A DNA stretch of 17,271 nt. Origin: Actinomycetes bacterium (GTDB taxonomy: Bacteria > Actinomycetota > Actinomycetes > Actinomycetales > Dermatophilaceae). The notes under the pieces were generated by a model that made no database searches, was not told where the DNA came from, and worked only from the letters and a program-made list of their open reading frames with translations. Within the stretch, counting starts at the first letter, position 1. The number at the start of each line of letters is the position of its first letter. The position numbers and the translations under genes are program-made. Below are positions 5,136-11,594 of the stretch, in pieces. The stretch lies in the NCBI GenBank assembly GCA_023451855.1, contig JAEXXY010000484.1, positions 1 through 17,271 on the forward strand. The letters run 5' to 3'.

Positions 5136-7862
5136 ATGGGTGGCGATGCCTCTCTCCTGGGCCGCGACGGCGAGCAGCGGCACGTCGGCGCCTTGCTCAC
5201 GGCCGCCCGGAACGGACAGGGTGGCTCCCTGCTCCTGCTCGGTGAACCCGGCATCGGGAAGACGACCCTCCTCGGGGCCGCCGCTGCACATGCGACAGGG
5301 ATGCGTCCGCTGCGGGTGAGTGGCTACGAGGCCGAGGCGATGATCCCGTTCGCGGCGCTCCACCGGCTGATGCTGCCACTGCGCGAGCACTTGTCCGTGC
5401 TGTCCCCGACGCACCAGCACGCGCTTCGGATCGCCGCTGGTTCGGTGCAGGGTCCGCCGCCCGATCGCTTCCTGGTCGGGATGGGGGTGCTGGCGTTGGT
5501 CACTGCGGCGAGCGAAGCGGCACCTCTCGTCCTCTCCGTCGACGACGCCCACCACCTCGACGCCGAGTCCATGGAGGCGCTGACCTTCGTCGGGCGCCGG
5601 CTCGAGGCCGATTCCGCGGTACTGCTCTTCGCGGGCCGGGACGAGCCGCGCCTTGCCGACCGGGCCGCCGGCATCCCTGTCCTGCGCCTTCCCGGCCTGC
5701 CGGTGGATGCGGCGGTGATCCTGCTGCAGTCCTCCCTCCCCGAGCCGATCGACCCAGCCGCGGCGGCGCAGATCGCGACGGCCACGGGGGGCAACTTCCT
5801 GGCCCTGCTCGACCTTGCCGGGGAGCTCGACGCGCGCCGACTCACTGAGTCCAGCCTTGCGGAGGAGCCGATTCCGGTCGGGCACTCCCTGGAGGCGGTC
5901 TACCTGCGTCGGGTGCGGCACCTGGGTGCCGACCTTCAGCAATGGCTGCTCCTGGCGGCCGCCGACTCCACGGGCAATCCTGACCTGATCCGCAGCGCGG
6001 CAGAGGCCCTGGGGGTCTTCGACGTGGTGGGCGAAGGTGCCGAGCTCCAGGGTCTGGTGACCTTGGGGAGCGCGGTCGAGTTCCGGCACCCGCTGGTGCG
6101 ATCTGCCGTGTACAACGCGGCACCGGGTCCCGACCGGCGCAAGGCCCACCTGGCGCTCTCGCAGGCGGCCGCGGGTCTGGCCCTGGTCGAGCTCGAGGCT
6201 TGGCACGCCTCGAAGGCGACCCTGGGCACTGACCTGGACGTGGCGGACCGGCTCGAGCGGGTCGCGGACCTTGCCGGCGCACGAGGTGGGCTCCTGTCCA
6301 GGGCGAGCGTGCTGGCCCAGGCCGCGGCACTCACCCCTGCCGGCGAGCTCAAGGACGCCCGCCTGGTCGGAGCAGCCGAGGCCGCTCTGGGGGCTGGCGC
6401 GGTGCAGGTCTCGAAGACGTTCCTGGACGACGTGGACCCCGCTGAGTCGCCCGCCCCCCTCAGGGCGCGGGTCACCTCACTGCGGGCGATCCACGCCCTC
6501 TTCACCGGCGACGCGGCCCTGGTGCACGGTGGTGCCCGGATGTTGAGGGCCGCCGAGTACTTCCACGGCATCGACGCCGGGGCCGAGCAGGCCGCCCTGA
6601 TCCGCGCCTTCGAGTTCACCCTGCCCGCCGAGCGGGAGGCGCAGGGATTGACCCTGCCGGAGCTCGGTTGCCGGCTTCGCGACGGTGCCTCGCTGCAGGA
6701 GGGACTGCCGGCGACGGTCCTGGAGGCGCTCGGCGCCTTCATCGTGCTGCCCTACGCCGAGGCTGTTCCGCTGCTCAGGCGCGCCCTTCGCGAGCTCGAT
6801 GCCCTCTCCCCAGCGGAGCTGATGAACTACGTGGTCGTCAGCGTGGCGGTCACGACCGCGCTCTGGGACGCCGGCTCCCGCCGGAGGATGCTGGACCGGG
6901 TCGCGGCTGCGGCCAGGGACTCCGGTGCGCTCCAGGTACTGGACACCACGCTGTGGATCATGTCGCTGGCCGAGCTCAAGGGGGGCACCCCGCGAGCGGC
7001 CGAGCGGCACATCGCACAGGTGCGCGAGCTGCGCCGAGGGATCGGCTACGACGCCGAGCAGGTCGTCAACGGCGCCTACCTCGCCTGGAGCGGCGCTCCG
7101 CGCGCGCAGGTGGAAGCCATCTCGGAGGCCGCCTTGGCGATGGGGTTCGGCGGGGTGCACTCGGCCGGGGTGGCCGCGCTGGCCGTCCGCGACCTGGCCG
7201 AGGGTCACTACCGTGACGCCTACACCCGGCTGAAACCTCTCGTCGACGAGCCGTTCCTGCAGGTGACGCCGCTCGAGTACGCGGACTTCGTCGAGGCGGC
7301 CGTGCGGGCAGGCCGGGTTGCCGAGGCAGAGCCCTTCGTGGCGCGCGTGGAGGAGATCGGCACGGCCAACCAGTCAGCGTGGGCGCGAGGCGTCGCATCG
7401 CGGTGCCGCGCCCTGGTCGACAAGGACCCTGAGCCGTACTTCCGCACGGCCATCTCAGCCTTGGACCCGACCGACGTCGACGTCGAACGCGGTCGGACCC
7501 ATCTGCTCTACGGCGAGTGGCTACGGCGTCAGAAGCGTCGGCGCGACGCCCGGGAGCAGCTCGGCCTCGCCCTGGGCCTCTTCGAGCGCAGCGCGGCACC
7601 CGCCTTCGTGGACCGAGCCCGCGCCGAGCTCACCGCGACGGGACTGAAGGCCGAGTCGGCCGTTCAGCCGCAGAACCTGGGACTGACCCCCCAGGAGCTC
7701 ACGGTGGCCAGACTGGCGGCGTCCGGCAGCACGAACGCGGAGATCGGCGCGACTCTCTTCATCAGCGCCAACACCGTGGACTACCACCTGCGCAAGGTCT
7801 TCCAGAAGCTCGCCGTCTCCTCACGTCGCCAGCTGGCCGACCGGCTCGACGACCACCGCTGA
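5136..7862 (+). CDS. LAL-type LuxR family transcriptional regulator with N-terminal AAA/NTPase domain
   Basis: This 908-residue protein has the size and layout of the LAL (large ATP-binding LuxR) family. An N-terminal NTPase domain carries Walker A GEPGIGKTT at 36-44 and Walker B LVLSVDDAHHLD at 132-143 with Asp137 and Asp138. A long helical, TPR-like middle region follows (about 280-840). The C-terminal LuxR/NarL helix-turn-helix begins with LTPQELTVARLAASG near 850 and has recognition-helix residues FISANTVDYHLRKVFQKL. MalT is the classic relative and is activated by an inducer plus ATP; the inducer here is unknown. The gene sits between a divergent hydrolase and a hydrolase-hydrolase-MBL operon. 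Both units carry the same 23-bp element upstream, which makes them likely targets. The start at 5136 fits a leaderless mRNA and the usual N-terminal LxGRDxE-type opening. Confidence 0.92.
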   Translation: MGGDASLLGRDGEQRHVGALLTAARNGQGGSLLLLGEPGIGKTTLLGAAAAHATGMRPLRVSGYEAEAMIPFAALHRLMLPLREHLSVLSPTHQHALRIAAGSVQGPPPDRFLVGMGVLALVTAASEAAPLVLSVDDAHHLDAESMEALTFVGRRLEADSAVLLFAGRDEPRLADRAAGIPVLRLPGLPVDAAVILLQSSLPEPIDPAAAAQIATATGGNFLALLDLAGELDARRLTESSLAEEPIPVGHSLEAVYLRRVRHLGADLQQWLLLAAADSTGNPDLIRSAAEALGVFDVVGEGAELQGLVTLGSAVEFRHPLVRSAVYNAAPGPDRRKAHLALSQAAAGLALVELEAWHASKATLGTDLDVADRLERVADLAGARGGLLSRASVLAQAAALTPAGELKDARLVGAAEAALGAGAVQVSKTFLDDVDPAESPAPLRARVTSLRAIHALFTGDAALVHGGARMLRAAEYFHGIDAGAEQAALIRAFEFTLPAEREAQGLTLPELGCRLRDGASLQEGLPATVLEALGAFIVLPYAEAVPLLRRALRELDALSPAELMNYVVVSVAVTTALWDAGSRRRMLDRVAAAARDSGALQVLDTTLWIMSLAELKGGTPRAAERHIAQVRELRRGIGYDAEQVVNGAYLAWSGAPRAQVEAISEAALAMGFGGVHSAGVAALAVRDLAEGHYRDAYTRLKPLVDEPFLQVTPLEYADFVEAAVRAGRVAEAEPFVARVEEIGTANQSAWARGVASRCRALVDKDPEPYFRTAISALDPTDVDVERGRTHLLYGEWLRRQKRRRDAREQLGLALGLFERSAAPAFVDRARAELTATGLKAESAVQPQNLGLTPQELTVARLAASGSTNAEIGATLFISANTVDYHLRKVFQKLAVSSRRQLADRLDDHR

Positions 7863-7893
7863 TTACGTTGGGAGAGGGGACCGACGACCTGAC

Positions 7894-7916
7894 GACTACG
7901 CGTCGCACGTGGTCCG
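7894..7916 (+). promoter_or_regulatory. Site B of the shared 23-bp element, candidate LAL operator
   Basis: The sequence is GACTACG, CGTC, GCACGTGGT, C, CG. It points toward the downstream gene as site A does, and ends 52 bp before ATG 7969 compared with 55 bp at site A. It contains the dyad ACTACG-N7-CGTGGT. Same orientation, same spacing and the adjacent LAL gene together suggest a regulator-binding site. Confidence 0.6.
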
Positions 7917-7938
7917 CGTGGAGGGTCACCGCCCCAGA

Positions 7939-7951
7939 GTGGTCTGACCAC
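7939..7951. promoter_or_regulatory. Short perfect palindrome before the hydrolase operon
   Basis: GTGGTC and GACCAC flank a single T, centred 24 bp before ATG 7969. It may be a second operator or an mRNA hairpin in the leader. No matching copy is seen before the divergent hydrolase. Confidence 0.3.
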
Positions 7952-7968
7952 CAACCGAAGGGGGCGTC

Positions 7969-8790
7969 ATGCCATTCGTCTCCGCCGACGACGGCGCACA
8001 GATCTTCTACAAGGACTGGGGCAGCGGTCCGCCCGTCATCCTCAGCCACGGCTGGCCGCTGAACGCCGATGCCTGGGATGCCGCGGCACGCTTTCTCGCC
8101 GAGCACGGGCATCGGGTGGTCGTCCACGACCGACGTGGTCACGGTCGCTCCACCCAGACCTGGCACGGCAACGAGATGGACACCTACGCCGACGACCTCG
8201 CCACCCTCATCAACACGCTCGACCTGTCGGGCCTCACCCTGGTCGGGCACTCGACCGGCGGCGGGGAGATCGTCCACTACGTGGGGCGGCACGGCACCAC
8301 ACGGGTCGCCAGGCTCGTCCTCGTGTCCGCCGTCCCACCGCTCATGCTGCAGACCGACGACAACCCCGACGGCCTGCCGGTCGAAGTCTTCGACGGCATC
8401 CGCGCCGGCGAGGCTGCAAACCGCTCCCAGCTGTACCGGGACTTCGCGGACGGCCCGTTCTTCGGGCACAACCGCAACCAGGACGTCGACCAGGGGTTCC
8501 GCGACGCCTTCTGGCTGCAGGGGATGGCATGTGGGCACCGCGCGGCTTACGAGTGCATCGCGGCCTTCTCTGCCACGGACTTCCGGCCCGACCTCGCCAC
8601 GGTCGAGGTGCCCACTCTGGTGATCCACGGCGACGACGACCAGATCGTCCCGTTCGAGGTCGGCGGGAAGCGGTCCGCCGAGCTCATCAGCGGCGCGGTT
8701 CTCAAGGTCTACGAGGGCAGTGGACACGCCCTGCCCGACACCGACCGCGAACGCCTGCACGCCGACCTTCTCGAGTTCATCAGCTCCTGA
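7969..8790 (+). CDS. Alpha/beta hydrolase, cofactor-free chloroperoxidase/arylesterase type
   Basis: This 273-residue cytosolic protein matches the family of non-heme, cofactor-independent haloperoxidases and aryl esterases, which are normally about 270-280 residues. It has the oxyanion motif SHGWPLNADAW at 26-36, the DRRGHGRS strand-turn, the nucleophile elbow GHSTGGGE with Ser95, the acid in HGDDDQIVP at Asp224, and His253 in GSGHALP. These align with the triad of Pseudomonas fluorescens esterase. Members hydrolyse esters or lactones and can form peracids; the natural substrate is unknown. It is the first gene of a three-gene operon downstream of the LAL gene; the start follows GAAGGGGG. 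Site B and a short palindrome lie in its 106-bp upstream gap. Confidence 0.9.
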   Translation: MPFVSADDGAQIFYKDWGSGPPVILSHGWPLNADAWDAAARFLAEHGHRVVVHDRRGHGRSTQTWHGNEMDTYADDLATLINTLDLSGLTLVGHSTGGGEIVHYVGRHGTTRVARLVLVSAVPPLMLQTDDNPDGLPVEVFDGIRAGEAANRSQLYRDFADGPFFGHNRNQDVDQGFRDAFWLQGMACGHRAAYECIAAFSATDFRPDLATVEVPTLVIHGDDDQIVPFEVGGKRSAELISGAVLKVYEGSGHALPDTDRERLHADLLEFISS

Positions 8791-8808
8791 CGAAAGAGGA
8801 AGAACACC

Positions 8809-9651
8809 ATGACCGATACCGACCGCCCAGAGACCGTCGTGCTCGTTCACGGCCTGTGGATGACGCCTCGCAGCTGGGACGGCTGGGCCGAGCACTACCG
8901 CGCCAAGGGCTTCACTGTGCTCACGCCCGCCTACCCGGGCTTCGAGATGGAGGTGGAGGCACTGCGCGAGAACCCCCAGCTCATCGCGGAGCTGACGGTG
9001 CCCGACACCCTCGACCACCTCCAAGCCGCCATCGAGACGGTCGAGGGTCCGGCGCCGATCATCATGGGCCACTCCTTCGGCGGCACGCTGGTCCAGCTGT
9101 TGCTGGCCCGAGGCCTCGGTGCGGCAGGGGTGGCGATCGACTCAGCCCCCACGGAGGGCGTGCGGGTCAACCCGGTCTCGCAGGCGAGGTCACTCTTACC
9201 GGCGCTGAAGAACCCGGCCAACCGGCATAGGGCGGTGGGGTTCACCCCCGAGGAGTTCCACTACGCCTTCACCAACACGCTCACCGAGGAGGAGTCGAGA
9301 GAGGTGTGGGACCGCTACGCCGTTGCCGCTCCCGGGATGTGGGTGTGGGAGTACGGCCTCATTGCGAACTTCAAGCCCGGTCACCAGGACACCTGGGTGG
9401 ACTACGACGCCGACCGCGCACCGCTGCTGTTCATCGGCGGCGAGAAGGACCACATCATGCCGCCCGCGGTGAACAAGTCCAACGCCAAGCACTACAGGAA
9501 GTCCCCGGCACTCACCGAGTACCACGAGTTCGCCGGACGTGACCACTGGACCTGCGGCGCTCCCGGGTGGGAGCAGGTCGCCGACTACGCCCTGGAGTGG
9601 GCGATGATGCACGCGCAGCCGTCACGACCGTGGCTGACCGCCGCCCGATGA
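8809..9651 (+). CDS. Alpha/beta hydrolase (cytosolic, 280 residues)
   Basis: The fold motifs are VVLVHGLWMTPRSWDG near 10-25, GHSFGG with Ser89, GGEKDHIMP with Asp214, and GRDHWTCG with His246, so the catalytic triad looks complete. No signal peptide is seen. It starts 18 bp after the previous stop with a purine-rich AAAGAGGAAG ribosome binding site, so it is co-transcribed with the chloroperoxidase-type gene. It has a Trp-rich middle (GMWVWEYG near 176-183) typical of the cap region. Leu130 is encoded by TTA (9196-9198), the only in-frame TTA I noticed in the window. In Streptomyces this codon depends on the bldA tRNA. The substrate is unknown. Confidence 0.87.
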   Translation: MTDTDRPETVVLVHGLWMTPRSWDGWAEHYRAKGFTVLTPAYPGFEMEVEALRENPQLIAELTVPDTLDHLQAAIETVEGPAPIIMGHSFGGTLVQLLLARGLGAAGVAIDSAPTEGVRVNPVSQARSLLPALKNPANRHRAVGFTPEEFHYAFTNTLTEEESREVWDRYAVAAPGMWVWEYGLIANFKPGHQDTWVDYDADRAPLLFIGGEKDHIMPPAVNKSNAKHYRKSPALTEYHEFAGRDHWTCGAPGWEQVADYALEWAMMHAQPSRPWLTAAR

Positions 9652-9655
9652 TGGC

Positions 9656-10468
9656 ATGCGCGTCCGCATCGGAGGCCAGCTCGTGGTGCGCCTGGCGCAC
9701 CTCGGCGGCCCAACGGTGCTGATCGAGGTCGACGGGTGGCGCATCCTCACCGACCCGACGTTCGACCCGCCTGGGCGGACCTACCGGTTCGGCCTCGGCA
9801 CCTCGTCGACGAAGACGACCGGGCCCGCTCTGCAGCCTGACGAGCTGGGAGTCATCGACGTCGTCCTGCTCAGCCACGACCACCACGCCGACAACCTCGA
9901 CGACCGCGGCCGGCTCGAGCTGGCGCGGGCCGGGACCGTACTCAGCACCGTCCCGGCGGCACGCCGCATCGGCGGCAACGGGGTGCATGGGCTGCGGGCA
10001 GGCAACGAGATCGAGCTGCCGGGCGGCCGTGACAGACCTGCGCTTCGTGTCAAGGCCACACCCTGCCGCCACGGCACACCACTGAGCCGTCCACTCACCG
10101 GAGCGGTGATCGGATTCGCGGTGTCCCTCGGATCCAGTGGCCAAGTGGCTGTCTGGATGACCGGAGACACCGTCCTCCACGGGCCGCTCCTACGCGCTGC
10201 CAAGCACCTCCACGTCGACGTCCTTCTCATGCACCTGGGCAGTGTTCGGTTCCCTCTGACCGGACCCGTGCGCTACTCCATGAAGGGGTCCGATGCCGTT
10301 CGGCTCCTGCGCGTCGTGAAGCCCAGAGTCGCGGTTCCTGTTCACTACGAAGGCTGGTCGCACTTCAGTGAGCCTCCAGCGCTCCTCGACCGTGAACTGG
10401 CTCAACTGCGGCCGCCGGGTGACACCCCGGTGAGGTGGCTGGAACCCGGAACGCCGCAGGAGATGTGA
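9656..10468 (+). CDS. MBL-fold metal-dependent hydrolase (UlaG-like)
   Basis: This 270-residue protein has the metallo-beta-lactamase fold in its UlaG-like form: an opening GGPTVLIEVDGWRILTDP near 17-34, the metal site LSHDHHADNLD near 72-82 (His74, His76, Asp79), TGDTV near 168-172, and PVHYEGW near the C-terminus. The third His of the usual HxHxDH motif is not in the standard place; Asn80 follows Asp79. Relatives are lactonases, phosphodiesterase-like and N-acyl-phosphatidylethanolamine-hydrolysing enzymes, so the exact reaction cannot be named. It starts 4 bp after the preceding stop without a clear ribosome binding site, which suggests translational coupling. Its place behind two hydrolases fits an esterase/lactonase pathway, as inference. 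Confidence 0.85.
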   Translation: MRVRIGGQLVVRLAHLGGPTVLIEVDGWRILTDPTFDPPGRTYRFGLGTSSTKTTGPALQPDELGVIDVVLLSHDHHADNLDDRGRLELARAGTVLSTVPAARRIGGNGVHGLRAGNEIELPGGRDRPALRVKATPCRHGTPLSRPLTGAVIGFAVSLGSSGQVAVWMTGDTVLHGPLLRAAKHLHVDVLLMHLGSVRFPLTGPVRYSMKGSDAVRLLRVVKPRVAVPVHYEGWSHFSEPPALLDRELAQLRPPGDTPVRWLEPGTPQEM

Positions 10469-10471
10469 CTG

Positions 10472-10502
10472 CGGGGCCGCCAGTTCGGACCCCCCGGCCC
10501 CG
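10472..10502. terminator. Hairpin at the end of the hydrolase operon
   Basis: CGGGGCCG (10472-10479) pairs perfectly with CGGCCCCG (10495-10502) across a 15-base loop. It begins 3 bp after the MBL gene stop. A second hairpin follows at 10509-10526. There is no T tract. Confidence 0.5.
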
Positions 10503-10508
10503 GCCATC

Positions 10509-10526
10509 CGCTGCTTCGCGGCAGCG
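10509..10526. terminator. Second hairpin after the MBL gene
   Basis: CGCTGC and GCAGCG pair around TTCGCG. It directly follows the first hairpin, so the two may act as a tandem terminator. The stem is short. Confidence 0.3.
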
Positions 10527-10676
10527 ACCGCTGGGTGTCTGACGAAGAAGAGGGCGTCGCGAGCGCCGGGCCGGTTCCATCTCGGGACACCGCCCTCAAC
10601 GCGGCATGAGCCTGAACGTCCGGGCTGCGAAGGGATTCTCGTGTCAGTGGCCGGGCTTCTTGCCACACTTCGGGTC

Positions 10677-11186
10677 ATGGGTACAGGGGGCGTGCAGGTT
10701 CACCGAGGAAGCGCGACGCGTGGAGGCGGTAAGCGGCTCGCAGGGGTGGTGGCTGTCGCCGCGGTCGGCCTGGCCGCGTGCGGCACCGACGCGGCCGACC
10801 AGAAGGTCATTGACCGGCTGTGGAAGCTGGACGTCATGGTCGTGCCCGCGGGGGCGACCGAGCTGTCCAGGACCAGCGTGAAGGGTGGCGGCAACAGCGT
10901 CATCCGCAACGCCTCGGGGGTGACCCTCGTGTACGCCACGGCGCAGACTCCCGCGGAGGTCGGGCAGCACTACCACGCGCGCTTCGACCCGACGTGGCAC
11001 TTCAAGGACAACGGGGCCGTCGTTGTCGGCGGATGGAGAGCAAGTGGTAGCCCTGGTCCGGACCCGAACGGTGACCTGGGCAGCGTCGTTGAGGTGGTGG
11101 CACGCCGCGTCACGTCCGCGGACAACCCGCCTTCCGGTAGCCAGTCCGTGGTGACGGTCACCGCGTCAGCCACCAGGCCGGCCTGA
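10677..11186 (+). CDS. Small secreted lipoprotein of unknown function
   Basis: From ATG 10677 the protein has 169 residues. A basic N-region (RGSATRGGGKR) precedes a hydrophobic core and the lipobox LAAC with Cys35, so it is a likely lipid-anchored surface protein. After cleavage about 135 residues remain, with YATAQTPAEVGQHY (residues about 87-100), a Trp-containing strand and a Ser/Thr-rich C-terminal end. The family is not recognised. The frame is open from 10641; neither start has a clear ribosome binding site, and a later GTG at 10692 (residue 6) would give a more usual signal peptide length. It stands alone, about 210 bp past the MBL gene, and the lipobox is the best evidence that it is real. 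Confidence 0.68.
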   Translation: MGTGGVQVHRGSATRGGGKRLAGVVAVAAVGLAACGTDAADQKVIDRLWKLDVMVVPAGATELSRTSVKGGGNSVIRNASGVTLVYATAQTPAEVGQHYHARFDPTWHFKDNGAVVVGGWRASGSPGPDPNGDLGSVVEVVARRVTSADNPPSGSQSVVTVTASATRPA

Positions 11187-11241
11187 GGCGGCGGGCGGTC
11201 CCGAAACTGACGCGCAGGCCAGGCGCACGGCGCGCATGGCC

Positions 11242-11265
11242 GCCGCGGCCTTCGCTCGCCGCGGC
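11242..11265. terminator. Hairpin downstream of the lipoprotein gene
   Basis: GCCGCGGC occurs twice (11242-11249 and 11258-11265) and, being self-complementary, forms an 8-bp stem with an 8-base CTTCGCTC loop. It lies 55 bp beyond the lipoprotein stop and lacks a T tract. Confidence 0.4.
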
Positions 11266-11430
11266 ATGGTCGGATGTTGCCTGCGCGCAGTAGGCCTGTG
11301 CCTGCGGGCGACGAGGGTGGGCCAGTGCTCGTCCACGTGAAGCACACCGCGGCGTTCGCCGCGAGAGCGCAAGCGGTTCTCGCCTGAGCCGACGGTGCGG
11401 ACCACGGTCAGGCCATCGCGGCTCACCGCG

Positions 11431-11477
11431 TGCTCGTTGGGACGGCCGTGACATTCGGCATTCCTGCTCGTTGGGAC
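11431..11477. repeat. 13-bp direct repeat TGCTCGTTGGGAC, two copies 34 bp apart
   Basis: The two copies (11431-11443 and 11465-11477) are identical. They lie 118-164 bp before the molybdenum hydroxylase large-subunit ATG and may be binding sites for its regulator. No other copy was noticed in the window. Confidence 0.5.
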
Positions 11478-11561
11478 AGGGCAATCCGGAGGCGCCTTTG
11501 CGGTGAACCACGGACGCGCCTCCACGTGCAGCTCGCGATCACCCCCCGGCACCGCCCGGCC

Positions 11562-11572
11562 GCACGTGGTCC
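11562..11572 (+). promoter_or_regulatory. Copy of the GCACGTGGTCC core before the hydroxylase operon
   Basis: These 11 bases are identical to part of site B (7905-7915). The GACTACG half is not present at the matching position, so this is at best a half-site. It ends 22 bp before ATG 11595. Confidence 0.25.
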
Positions 11573-11594
11573 TTCCGAGAAGGGACCTCTGTCG

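Larger units (their letters stand above)
11187..11594. other. 408-bp stretch without a convincing gene
   Basis: It holds a hairpin at 11242-11265, a pair of 13-bp direct repeats (11431-11477) and a CACGTG-containing core at 11562-11572. On the minus strand an 86-codon frame runs from GTG 11426 to a stop at 11166. Its first 40 or so codons have coding-like third positions (SRDGLTVVRTVGSGENRLRS and on), but it has no ribosome binding site and no recognised motif. I treat it as unassigned, possibly a gene remnant. Confidence 0.5.

Noticed and set aside
7762..9072. 436-codon minus-strand frame
   Set aside because: It is the complement of the two cytosolic hydrolase genes, both of which have clear motifs and ribosome binding sites.
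11174..11185. 12-bp palindrome CAGGCCGGCCTG at the lipoprotein stop
   Set aside because: It has no loop and is a simple GC palindrome likely by chance; the hairpin at 11242 is a better terminator.
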